Positions 37,706-48,409 of a DNA stretch of 64,000 nt are shown here, in pieces. Position numbers and translations under genes: made by a program. Location: assembly GCA_001972305.1 (NCBI GenBank), contig BDDD01005056.1, positions 46,337 to 110,336 on the forward strand, in the 5' to 3' direction. The notes beneath the pieces are model-generated. The model had not been told where the DNA came from, searched no databases, and was given only the letters and a program-made list of their open reading frames with translations. This DNA comes from Cephalotus follicularis (lineage: Eukaryota; Streptophyta; Magnoliopsida; Oxalidales; Cephalotaceae). Positions within the stretch are counted from its first letter, which is position 1, and each line of letters opens with the position of its first letter.

Positions 37706-39399
37706 ATCCTCAGGTAAACCTTCTTCACCATTTACTGCCCCCCAAACTTCTTGTTATGTAACACCTCGCATTATATTTTGAAGTATACATTTTATGTTTG
37801 CATGCCTTGTATAATAATTATGGACTTTGGCGATTTAATTAAGGCAAGCACTAGTTTATTTTGGACTATGCTAATTAAAGCTTAAATGGATTAAGTGATT
37901 GGGTTTAATTTTGGGCTAAGTTAGTAATTTTTTTTAAATAAGCTAATGTATGAGTTGGTTTATGTGATAAACCATAAGGAATTAAAGGCCCAAGCTTTAT
38001 ATTATACATGGCCAACTTTTATAAGTATGTTTAAGTCCATAAATCATGCATTTTAAGGCCCAATTTAATTGTATGAAAATTGCAAGTTTAGCCCAAGCAA
38101 TTTCTCTCATGTGTAGCCAAAAATGATGTATTTGAGCCCAAATAATTTAAATTTTTATAAGAATTTCGGGCCAAGCTTCTCTCCGTCTCTTCATGACCGA
38201 AATTGTCCATTTTTTGTAGTCCAATTCTCTCTTCTCTTCATGGTAACACCGGCCCAAGCTATTCCCTTTCTCCTAGTCTCTAGAAACATCCATATGCTCC
38301 ATAATCTGAGACTTGCAAGGAAAAAAAAATCGGCACTCCAAAATTCATTTGCTCTCTCTCAGCCGAATCATCTATTCTTGACAAACCTTCCACTTTCTTC
38401 AACTTATTTCAAGGAAATGAAGTCGGCAATCAACTTATCTTCCATTCTTTTTGTTCATAAAGGTGAGTTTCATCAATTTATAGCTGAGATTAGTTATTGA
38501 ATAACATGTTAACTTCCTAATTTTGGGTTGCTTTTGGAATGAAGGGAGAATTGATATTTTTATGAAATATTGATATAGTTATGTTAGAATGAATTTAATC
38601 TCTTCCCTAATTCCTCCAAATTTCTGGTTTTATGATTATTAAGGGAGGAGTTGAATAAATAAAGTGTAATGAGATGAAATTTGTATGAATTACTTGTTAC
38701 TTTTATTTCTCAAAAAAAATTCTGGTTTGAAGGATTGTAGAGGGAATTGAAGTTGTAATTACCTGAATTGGACTCTCCTTTATTTTCCTAATTTTTGGGT
38801 TCATTAAGAACAAAGGAGGAATTGATTTTTCTTATGGAATTAGTGGTGTTAATGTGATAGTATGTTGAGAATATTTGTATGGGTTAATCATTTTCTTATT
38901 CTTAAAAATTTTGTCTTTAATTGGAAAAGGGAGAAGAGTTGAGTAGTTCTAAGGAATTATAGATGTAGATGTGTTAGTAAATGAAGGATGTTAGTATGTT
39001 TTATTCCCTCATATTGCTTCTAATTTTTCAAGCTCTCTATGATAAAAAGAGAATGGATTCTTGCATATAGTTTAAAGATGAGATGAATAATGGAGGTTTG
39101 ATTTTGATTATGATAGTAGATAAAAAAAAATGGTGATTGGTTATGAAAGAATGGTATGTGTGTGTTGAAGTTGGAATTATTGCAGGTAAATGGTGTTGTT
39201 TAAGTGATGGTATGAAATACTAGTAAGTGAATATATGTTCAAGTGAGAGGTATTGCCAATGTTGTGTCAAAGTGAAACTAGGAAAATATATGAGATTAAT
39301 AATATTAAAGAATGAGTGGAAATCTTTAAGAAATGTGAAATATTGATATGTAAGCAGTAAAATGTTAAAGCAATGGAAATGGTGAAATTGGGGGATATA

Positions 39400-40040
39400 G
39401 CCTTTATATAGCCGTCATGTTGCTGAAATGTCGTTTTAATCACTTTTCAGACCTAGAGTGGTCTGATTGACTTGAAACTTTAATGGTAGACCTTATGATA
39501 GGTTTAAATATTATCTGTAAAGTTTCGTGTCAAACTGACTTGGTTTAGACTGAAAAGTGCGAAGTTACGCTAAAATCATTTTTAAACGGTAATTTTACAA
39601 AGGAGCTTATAGCTCTGCTTATCCGTTTGAATTTAGTTTTGAGAAGAAGGATCCTAACTATGTTTAAACACATTCCTGAAAGTTTGGTATCAAACATATA
39701 TGATTTTGGACAAAAATTCTCGTTTTTACAGTTTTTACGGAAACATAGTTTAAACCTTAGTTTTTCAAAGTAGCTCATAGCTCCGGTCATCAGTTCGACT
39801 TCATTTTTCAGTGGTAGACTCCTGGGTAGGAATAAATATCATTCCCAAAGTTTCAACTCCATTTGATCTTTAAAAATGGTAAATGAGCATTAACTTTTGC
39901 TTTTGCGGAAAACACGTTTAGCAACGACTTTACAAAGAAGACTAGAGCTTAGCTTGTCGGTTTCACTTGATTTTCGAATGACAGACTACTGGGATCTTTT
40001 AATTATAATCTGGAAAGTTTCATTTAGATACGACATGTTG
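39400..40040. repeat. Degenerate tandem array, period about 168 bp
   Basis: Related blocks recur at about 39440, 39597, 39767 and 39933. Each has a CAAAG-AGCT-ATAGCT-like start, a middle like GTAGACTCCTGGGTAGG, and a CCTGAAAGTTTGGTATCAAA-like or AAAGTTTCA end. The units are strongly diverged, so the array is old. Confidence 0.65.
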
Positions 40041-40483
40041 ATGGATAAAGTAGCTCATATATGCATTTCATGCATTCCATATGTATAAGCGTAAAAATGT
40101 AATTAATGAGATATCTATATAATGCTATTGTAGATGAGAATCATGTATCCGATCCGAAGCATCGAGGGGCTAGTCCGCATTAGTGGATTCCGTAATTCTG
40201 TGAGTGGGACATTCCCTTCCTCTATTTTTTTGTCTTTGAAACTTTATATGACATGTGCCCTTTTTCGGACTCTTGTTATTTGATTGTTCGATCGGGATTT
40301 GGATCCCGTATTTCATTTCGATACTCATTATACCATTGTTGTGATATATGATATTTTTGATGTGTATATGGTTATTCTGGCTCTGGGTGATAATGTCACC
40401 TTCCCTGATGTTTATCTTTGTGGTATGTTATATTGTGTTTTATATTCTGATGCTGGTACCCTTATGATGTTGCTTACATGTAC

Positions 40484-40620
40484 ACCCATAAGAAAGGATG
40501 GGGTACGTGCCGCTTACATGTACACCCATCGTGAGAGGTGGGGTACATGCCGCTTACACGCATACCCTTGGTGGTTGTGGGGTGTGTGCCGCTTACCATA
40601 GGCACTCTGCACCGGTGTAT
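40484..40620. repeat. Minisatellite, about 50-bp unit, three copies
   Basis: The phrase TACACCCATNNNNANGGNTGG then GGGTACATGCCGCTTACA repeats at about 40484, 40522 and 40562 with drift. The corresponding zone in the minus-strand relatives (about 16600-16960 and 31650-31860) keeps the neighbouring GGCACTCTGCACC-type sequence. Confidence 0.7.
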
Positions 40621-41722
40621 GAAGGATGATGTACACATCCTGTAGCCTATTGGTCAGTTATTATTGTTGCAGCAGTTATATGATGATGACATGATATATG
40701 ATTATGACATTATAGTTGTACCAGTATCCCCGGATTTTGTGATTTTTCTTTATGGGCACATACTTTGAGTTATTATTTATGATCATGTTCGGATTCTTGT
40801 TATTCATTCATATTGATTTCATTATAATTCTATCTTGTTGGTAAGCACTGTTTGAACACTGATGTTACTTCATGGATTCTTCTGTTATTGCATTGTTGAG
40901 TTAGAGTGATCTTTCATGGAGCCATGATTTCATTTTCTTTATTCATTGATTTCACTCAGTATGGTTTATAATCTAAATCATGGCATATTTCCTTCAACGC
41001 ATCCAATTTTTTGATGGATGCAACGGGGAATGTTTTGTTCTCACCCACTTAGTCACTTGGACTAACCCCCTCACAGTGATTTGTTTTTAGATGCGACAAC
41101 AGAGGATGATCCACCTGATCCACCAGTTTTGAAGTAGTTAAAGGTAGACCACAAGAGTCAGGCACCTCATGTTGGCAGTTTTGGCCAACCTCACATGCAT
41201 GCATTTGGGATATTCTGGTTATGCGCATATGTGATATGTTGAGTTATTAATTTATTTGATGAGTTATAATTATATAGTAAATATGATGAGACAGGCATGA
41301 TTGTGATGATCCTGTGATAGAATAGAACTAGAATGAACTACTGATTCCTCCTTCGGGAGTGTGGATATATAAACTGTGATTTTATACAGGTGAATTTTTT
41401 TTTGGGAAATGTCCATTTTTAGGGGGAACTCTTGCAGTTTTTCTGCAGGAATTTCCACCCTATACATTGGATAAATAATGATAATAAATAAGATAATTGT
41501 TATGGTTATGAGGTTTAAATATGAAGGGTGAGTAAAAATGGTGATAATAGAGTTAAGAAGTCAAGTATGGCATAGCTCGTCAGTTAGGGTAAAGTTAAAG
41601 GGACGGGTCATGTCATGTTATATCAGTAATGTCCGCATCTTGACACGCCACATACTGAAATCGCCTGTTCCATCAAACTTGCAATATCAAACTTGGTTGC
41701 TGACATCTTGAATCCTGAAGCA

Positions 41723-41744
41723 ATAACCTGGCTCTGATACCACT
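41723..41744 (-). other. Primer-binding site, initiator Met tRNA type
   Basis: The minus strand reads TGGTATCAGAGCCAGG directly next to the 5' LTR, the standard plant Copia site complementary to initiator Met tRNA. Confidence 0.9.
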
Positions 41745-42294
41745 TGTTGTAAAACTAGCTTCATAAATCTCTAACAACCTAATACAAAGTTTAATAAAGC
41801 AAACACAAGCAAAACACTAAGGATAAATCGACACAATATTTAAGTGGTTCGATCAATATGATCTACGTCCACGGGCATAGGTGATATGGATTTTACTATG
41901 TGAATTCATATTACAATGAGTCTCTATGCTATCTAGGTTACTCTCTCTATTTGTCACTCCTTTTTACAGCCGCCCCCCTTTGATATATATATCAGTTAGG
42001 TTACACAAAACCCTACTCAATCAAATAAGGAAAGAAAACACAAGAAATAACAATTTTCTCCGTCGAAAGTGTCGACGGTTTTACTCAAACTGTCGATGCT
42101 TTAGCGCATAGCGTCGACGGTTTAACGCTGATTGTCAACGCTTTATTCCAGCATGTATTTGTCCTTCTCTACACTTCTAAAGCATCGACTATTTTCTCCT
42201 TCATCTTCAAAGCGGCGGCGGTTTCAACTAAAGAGCAACGGTTTCGATCAAAGCGTCGGCGCTTTGAGCAGAAATTTCAAAGCATAATTCAACA
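41745..42294 (-). repeat. 5' LTR of the Tork-like Copia, uninterrupted
   Basis: A 550-bp LTR with TG...CA ends. It carries the empty target site (42008-42012, aaacc) that is filled in the sister LTR, and a palindrome array (42060-42275). Confidence 0.92.
42060..42275. repeat. RTCGAY palindrome array, copy 8
   Basis: Same array as 33600-33805. Between the sister arrays some core palindromes differ (for example GCGTCGACTT against GCATCGACTA), so it evolves as ordinary LTR sequence after insertion. Confidence 0.8.
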
Positions 42295-42299
42295 GTAAG

Positions 42300-42803
42300 T
42301 ATTTATTTATTTATTTTCAAATACATTATAAAACTATAATACCTTCGTTAGGATGACTTTAGCATCAACTCAACTCTAATGCACAAGTTGACAAGCAAGA
42401 CAACTACAACGTATTTTTTTTTCTTTATGACACATCATAGTGCTTAAATCTTAAACCCTCAACCAAGGTTCAATTTCATTTCTCTATTGATGATACAATG
42501 CATTTGCCATTACGGTATTCTTTTGAGAACAACTATAGTTCATATAGGATATAACAACTAAAATTTGCAAATGAGTCGAATGGGATTAAGTTTGGATTGA
42601 TCAATTTTGAATTCAATCTACTTGGCTCAAGTCACTTTCATATTCGTGCATAGAGAATTTAACCCTAATGATACATAAAACAACTCCTCCCCTAAGAAAG
42701 GGGCTTAAGATAACCTTATGCCTTACGACTTCAGTCTCTCCTGACATGGGCAATAAAGCAAGGTCATAAGGGTCATAATGACAACTCGGGCTTACTCTAA
42801 AAG
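42300..42803. other. Left flank of the MULE, possible Gypsy LTR remnant
   Basis: AT-rich and unassigned to about 42640. About 42650-42794 reads on smoothly past the MULE into 50640-50830, so the two are one interrupted stretch, probably LTR or leader of the old Gypsy element. The last nine bases (42795-42803) are the MULE target duplication. Confidence 0.4.
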
Positions 42804-43140
42804 GAGTTTTTTTTTTCTTTCCAAAATATCATTCTTTAAAAAACCAATTCCCAATGTAACATATGTTCTTTTTCCAACAATACCACTCCGAACCACTACA
42901 TCACTCCACACTTGACAATTTTGTACATGAATAAAAGCTTTGTGGGGCCCAGCAATCAACAATTCTATGTGTGGCACTTCAATGCAAAGCTCCAATCTCA
43001 AACCCGTAATTACATGCTTCCAAATCACTAGTTCCCATGCATTAGCCAGCATGCCAAAGCATTAGCTCCCATTTGCGCCGTATTCAATGCAAATCAAACA
43101 GCTTCAAATCAATAGCAAATCATGGCATTATTCGAGTAAA
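42804..43140 (+). repeat. Left terminal inverted repeat of the MULE
   Basis: Its reverse complement matches 50290-50630, including GCATGCCAAAGCATTAGCTC and CAATTCTATGTGTGGCACTT. Confidence 0.9.
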
Positions 43141-43154
43141 ATAAAAAATTAATC

Positions 43155-43231
43155 ATTACTTAAAACGCTTTAGCTTTCTCTCTCTCCCTACCCTTTTCTC
43201 TCAATCTTAAACGCTTCAAACACATTACCGT

Positions 43232-43270
<39 letters not shown>

Positions 43271-43499
43271 TCTCTCTTCCCCAACCCTCCAAAGCCACTA
43301 TCCTCTCCTCTCTCTCGAGAACAGTACCCAGAACCCAGATCGAAGCCACTAAGCAACCAACACACAACCACAACCAAAAAGGCCAAAGCCACCATCGCGC
43401 TACCCATATCGAAGTCAATACCCAGATCAAAGCCACCACGGCCTTCTCTTTCAGAATTGAAGCCACTATCTCCAGATCGAACCCACTTCACAGTATGTC

Positions 43500-43552
<53 letters not shown>

Positions 43553-44084
43553 AAAATCGAAGCCATTAAGCCGGTTTCTTTTTTTGTTCATATTTTAAGT
43601 GGGTTCTCAAATCTGTGGAAGTTAACATCGTTAAGCTCTAGCTTTTAGTTCCATTGTTTTGTTTGGGTCTTACAGTTTTTTTTCATAACTCTATTTATTT
43701 TGAAGCCTTGTTTTTGTTTTGTTTCTTTGATTGTATGTATTTGTTGCTTTCTTTGTTATTTTAGTATCTTCGTTTCCTAAATTAAATTGTCGTTCCTTTA
43801 TCTACCTTCTTTATATTTAAATGCCTAATGAGTCCATTGAACCTGTATAAAGCTGCTTAATAAAATAATGCTCAAGTATCTTTCTGCCTTCCATGTTAGA
43901 TTTAATATAAAAAAAATATTCTTGAAACTTGAAAGAGATGTCATTGTGCAGTTTGGAATTGGAAGAAAAAAACAGTTTTTTCTTATACATGGTTAATTTA
44001 AATGTTCTCCAGGGTAGTCTCTTGATTTTAGATAAGATTGGTGATTTACGCCCTACATTGGAGGGTTGGGGAAGAGAGAAGGAG

Positions 44085-44126
<42 letters not shown>

Positions 44127-44200
44127 CGGTAATGTGTTTGAAGCGTTTAAGATTGAGAGAAAAGGGCAGGGAGAAAGAGAAAGCTAAAGCGTTTTAAGTT
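43155..44200. repeat. Inner inverted repeat with CT/GA tracts
   Basis: 43155-43300 (AAAACGCTTTAGCTTTCTC... then a CT run) is the inverse of 44050-44200 (GA run ... GAGAAAGCTAAAGCGTTTT). Both lie inside the MULE. The loop also contains a long (CT)n microsatellite (43498-43547). A related CATCGCGCTAC ... CAGTATGTCGTCTC segment recurs at 55300-55350 in the other MULE. It may be a nested MULE-derived element; no flanking duplication was found. Confidence 0.6.
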
Positions 44201-45117
44201 GCCCAAATAGTATGTCGTGAATTATTTTTTGGCCCGCTCTCAGTACACCCACCTACACTTACCCGATATATATATTATAAAAAAAAACTAGTTAGAAATG
44301 TTCGATAGTAAAATTAGATAGGAAAATTAGGTAAAAAAATGTTATATAAATGCATATGTGCCCAGCAGTATTTCTCAAAATTTGGATCTCTCTCTCAAAA
44401 TTTCGGTCTCTCTATCTCATTTGTGAGCTTTGGACTTCGGTATCTCTCTCGTATTTGTTCGTTTTGGTGTAGCTTCTCTTTCTCTCATTCTCTCTATTAC
44501 ACTGAAAGTCAATACCAGTGAATAAAAAGAACATCATTATCTACCATTATCACTGCATTGATAATGTTAGAAGGTTGTTGTTTTTTTAAAATTTTTAAAA
44601 TTTAATCATTTAGGGTATTTAAAATAGGTACTTTTCAGTTAATTAATTTGATGTATTTTTTAATTACTTATTATTATTATTTTTCAAATTTGAACATCTA
44701 CTGTTTTTTTAATTACTTATTATTAAATATGTTTTTTCACATTTAATTATTATTATTGTTATTATTATTTCTACATGCATTATTGAAGAAGTATTATTAT
44801 TACTTCTACATGCATCAAATTTATTGTATATGATATCGAGCAAAAGTATATAATGTTAAAGTATAATATGTGGAATGTCTTTTTCAATTCAGTATTAGAT
44901 TTATAGAATATGTTGTTAGTGGCTAAGGGGAAACATGATTAATCAAGAAAAAAAATCCTAAAATGTGGTTGGATTTCATTGCATATTTTAATTGTTCAAA
45001 ATGTTTCTGTTTGTTGTTTGAATTTGATATATTTTCACACGTGAGTTAGATATGTTTTGTTAATTGATATTTGACACAGTTATTTATAATATATTTGTGA
45101 TGTGTTTTCAGAGCGAT

Positions 45118-45618
45118 ATGAATTCAAATTTAGTAGACTTGGAAGCTATTCCTTATATGCTTTATAGCAAGGATCTATACGCTCTTAGCGCAGAAATAGT
45201 CAATCATAACGATCTTCATTATGAGGATGACGATGATGAAGACGTTGACGTAATGCTAGAGAATGAGGATGTTGATGAGCAAGGGTTCATAAATATTGAG
45301 CAGTCTCCTGTCTATTCATCATAATTTTATAAAAGTATGGGGGTCGGGCCATCATCGGCATTTCAGGGGAACATTCCTCCTGAATTTGAAAATATTGACT
45401 GCGCGAGCAGTATGGTGTCCAGTCAATGGGTGCAACAGCAAGTGCAACCCCATATAGAAGGTGAACATTTATTTGTCGGTGCACATTTTGCAAGCTGGGA
45501 GGAGTTAGTGCATGCGATGAAGGTGCACCACGTGGGTGTCCATGCTGAATATAAAGTCTTGCATTTTGATCATGGTCGGTGGAGATTACAATATAAACAG
45601 GGAGGTTTTTGCACCTAG
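45118..45618 (+). pseudogene. MULE transposase, N-terminal part
   Basis: An ATG at 45118 follows a splice-acceptor-like TTTTCAG at 45104-45110. The first piece, MNSNLVDLEAIPYML, runs into an acidic tract (HYEDDDDEDVDVMLENED). A stop at 45322-45324 (taa) separates it from a second frame (45337-45618) containing FVGAHFASWEELVHAMKVHH, which matches the MuDR N-terminal domain type. The reading decays further to 45915, with fragments such as LREIIRSQ and LGKQLAMANLFGNWDASY in shifting frames. Confidence 0.75.
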
Positions 45619-46394
45619 AAACTCACAAAAACATTGCCTCAAAGCCACAATTTTTGGAGGATTTCGAAATTAGAGGGTCTGCACACTTATTTTAATTCGT
45701 ACACTATACGGGATCACAGATAGATAGATTCTCGTTTTGTGGCTGATGAATTGAGGGAAATCATTAGATCACAGTTGAACATTAACATCGCTGTGATTAT
45801 TGCAACGATCAAGCAATGATATCATTACACGATTTCATATAAGAAAGCATGGCTCGGAAAACAGTTGGCCATGGCCAATTTATTTGGTAACTGGGATGCA
45901 TCGTACAGACTTTTACTGTCACGCCCCGAACCGTGGGATGGGCCCCACGACTCGACACGTGGAAATCCGTACAATCATCATCATAAAAAAATTAAAACTT
46001 AAAATAAATTATAAATAAAATCCTTTATTTAATGTGTGGATATACAGACCCAGTTCGAAATATATAATTTACACTGCTATAAACCATAATAAAATAAATA
46101 CATAATTTATTTCCTGCAACTTGTCCATGAAAGCGTACTGTCGAGGAGGAGAAACTTACTGTACTCTTTATCCTTGCCGCTGCTGCGATGTGCCTCCACT
46201 ACCTGTTCCTGTACCTGGCCCATTCAAAGGAATGGGTTAGCAACCCTGAGGGTTGTGTAGGTTACCATATGCACGGGCACATACCCGAGGAACAAACAAT
46301 AAAGCAGAGGAGAAAATAATAATAAATATGCATGCCTACATGAATGCAGATCATAATCCATAACATAGTCATCATCATCCTATGGTCTGGTCAG

Positions 46395-46640
46395 TATACA
46401 TGGTTCACCTTTAGGCTCACCAGCCCGCGGAATTCTCCTCTAGGTTCACCTGCTGAGCGGAATTTGCCCTTTGCTCACCTGCTCTGCGGTTCACCCTTTG
46501 GATCACCAGCTTTGGCGGAATTCACCCTTAGGTTCACCATTGGCGGATTCGCCCGAGGATCACCTGCCTCGCGGTATTCACCCCGTAGGTTCACCTGCTC
46601 GGCGGAATTCTCCCCAATTGGGCTCACCTGCCTGAGATCA
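46395..46640. repeat. Minisatellite, about 30-bp unit
   Basis: About eight drifting copies of GGTTCACCTGC-NN-GCGGAATTC. The spacing of TTCACC and GCGGAATTC is regular. It probably arose by slippage within the solo LTR. Confidence 0.8.
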
Positions 46641-47059
46641 TCCTTATACTTACTTTACTAGTCTTATTCCATTTATTATATTCATTTCCTTTCCTTTAAT
46701 ATGTCCTGGGCATAAAAAAAAGTATACAATGCCTTCCCATGTTCAAAGCCCACATCATTGCCCATGCATGGCGCATGCAGGGAATTGTTGGGTGCCCAGT
46801 ATGCGAATGGACGTGTTACATGGTGCATGCTGGCATTATTTTATTATACAAGCGCATATAAACTACTCATGTACTCGGCACTGTTGCTAGCTTATGGAGC
46901 GCACGAAGCAGGGGACATCATTTCACACTGTGCGTTCCTCGGACATATATCAACAAAGGCGAGTACACTGCTTGGCTCTTTGGACATTCGCTGTTTGGCG
47001 CCATGTCTCCTTGGCATCTCCTGCTCAGTATGTGACTCCTCAGACGTGTGGCCATCTCG

Positions 47060-47330
47060 ATGCTGGGCATGGGGCAGTGGAGCTTAGCACCATGGAAGCT
47101 CGGACATGGGACAGTGGAGCTTGGTACCATGGCAACTCGGGCATACACTGGAAGGGAGCTCGGGCATGGCGTAGAGCTTGACACTCACCCATGGCAGCTC
47201 GGCACTCACAGCTCGGGCGTGGAGCTCGGCACTCCCCCATGGCAGCTCGGCACTCACAGCTCGGGTGTGGAGCTCGGGCATGGCGTGGAGCTCGGCACTC
47301 GCCCATGGCAGCTCGACACTGGCGCCATGT
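47060..47330. repeat. Minisatellite of GAGCTCGGCACT / CCATGGCAGCTCGG units
   Basis: Alternating units of about 25-35 bp, such as GGAGCTCGGCACTC and CCCATGGCAGCTCGGCACTC, each rich in short palindromes (GAGCTC and CCATGG). Frames reading through it on both strands are artefacts of the repeat. Confidence 0.85.
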
Positions 47331-48409
47331 CTCCCTTGATACCCGTCTCTTCAACTACGCACATGGGCGCCTCTGGCATACTTCCCAGGCACAAGCATAG
47401 CGCATCTTGGCACTTCAAGCGTTATGCGTTTCAGGCCCTGGACACATGATTCTTGCTCGCCAGAGATGGAGGGAGCTCGATGCCAGTCACTGAGGCGTGG
47501 CGTGTCTCCATGCTTAGGCGCATGGCCAGGAAGGCCCCATCCTGGCATCCCTGCTCATGGCGTCATTATGCGTGTGTACTGTTTACACAACAGTAACGCA
47601 TAATGTAGGGAGGGGGACAACACGTGGGGCGCACAACATGGTTCATACACAGAACACATGTACATATGTATATATCCTACTTGCAAATACTAATACAAAC
47701 CGTAATGCACCACAGCAAGCAATTAAATAAACAAGCAATGAACGCACACAACAGACAAACAATAAAACAACACACAGCAGCTGGTAGGCACTCGGACATG
47801 AAGCAACCTACCTGGAGTAAGGTTGAAAACGAAGATGCTTCCTCTTCTCCTCGTAGATTCTGGCTTTCCTTAAAGCTGGGGACTGCTACACACTTTGGCT
47901 TTGTCAATTCTTCTTTCTTGCGCATCCTTGCTCCCAGAGAAAGGGGTATTTATACAAGAGAAGGTGCAGGGGACATGGGGCTTCATGGACAGCACCCACC
48001 TTGTCCACATCTCCTACCCTCTCTTTCTCTCCCAAATTATCTAGAGAAATTGTGCAAGAATTAGTCAAAAGGTGTGTCTGAAGGGTCCTTATCTTTTTAT
48101 ATAGGCCATTGGAAGAGTCTAGAACTCTTGAGAGGATTCTCAACGGTTGCAGGCCTTTGCTGGGCTTGGGCCAACCTCCTTCACTTGGGCCAAATTACAC
48201 TTTCCACAATAAAGCCCAAAAATTTAATTATACTAGTAATCACAGCCCAATGAGAAAAACATATTCTCTTTACCCAAAGTTCACAAATTATGTTCCAGTA
48301 GGGCCCAAATAAATACATCATAAAATTCGGGCCCAGTCCAAAAGATGGGAAATAATAATTACAAAGCCCAATAAATATATTTTATAATATTTAGGGCTCT
48401 TACATTTAC

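Larger units (their letters stand above)
37757..41615 (+). mobile_element. Solo LTR, 3.9 kb, inside Copia gag
   Basis: TGTAACACCTCG (37757) to GGTCATGTCA (41615) with a perfect tgtta duplication (37752-37756 and 41616-41620). It is a relative of 15203 and 30103 in the opposite orientation: it shares the minisatellite zone (40484-40620) and the stem-loop (41049-41065). A degenerate tandem array with a period of about 168 bp occupies 39400-40040. No coding domain was recognised. Confidence 0.88.
29812..42294 (-). mobile_element. Copia element, Tork/Tnt1-like, minus strand, broken
   Basis: LTRs at 29812-33826 (3' LTR, carrying an insertion) and 41745-42294 (5' LTR, 550 bp) are flanked by a perfect 5-bp duplication, gtaag (29807-29811 and 42295-42299). 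Beside the 5' LTR lies an initiator-Met tRNA primer-binding site. Parts on the minus strand run gag, protease, integrase, RT and RNase H. LTR divergence is about 6-8% by eye over 240 bp, consistent with a few million years (inference). Two solo LTRs are nested in it (30103-33539 and 37757-41615). Pol is comparatively well preserved, but the element is broken, with roughly five to eight breaks besides the insertions. Confidence 0.92.
45917..48404. mobile_element. Solo LTR, 2.5 kb, inside the MULE transposase
   Basis: TGTCACGCCCCG (45917) to GGGCTCTTACA (48404) with a perfect tttac duplication (45912-45916 and 48405-48409). The transposase reading (SYRLLPQWMAG) is continuous across the empty site. 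The stem-loop is at 46241-46255. A TATA-like CCTATATAAAAAG on the minus strand near 48093-48106 suggests minus orientation, which agrees with the stem-loop. It carries two minisatellites. The frames at 46894-47449 are repeat artefacts. Confidence 0.88.

Noticed and set aside
38123-38500. 125-codon frame in the 3.9-kb solo LTR
   Set aside because: No domain, low-complexity content, and located in LTR sequence with exact insertion ends on both sides.
43188-43648. Frames rich in RERERE or SLSLSL
   Set aside because: Direct translation of (CT)n/(GA)n microsatellites.
47040-47449. 133-codon frame as a repeat protein
   Set aside because: It reads through a minisatellite, and all frames on both strands are open there.
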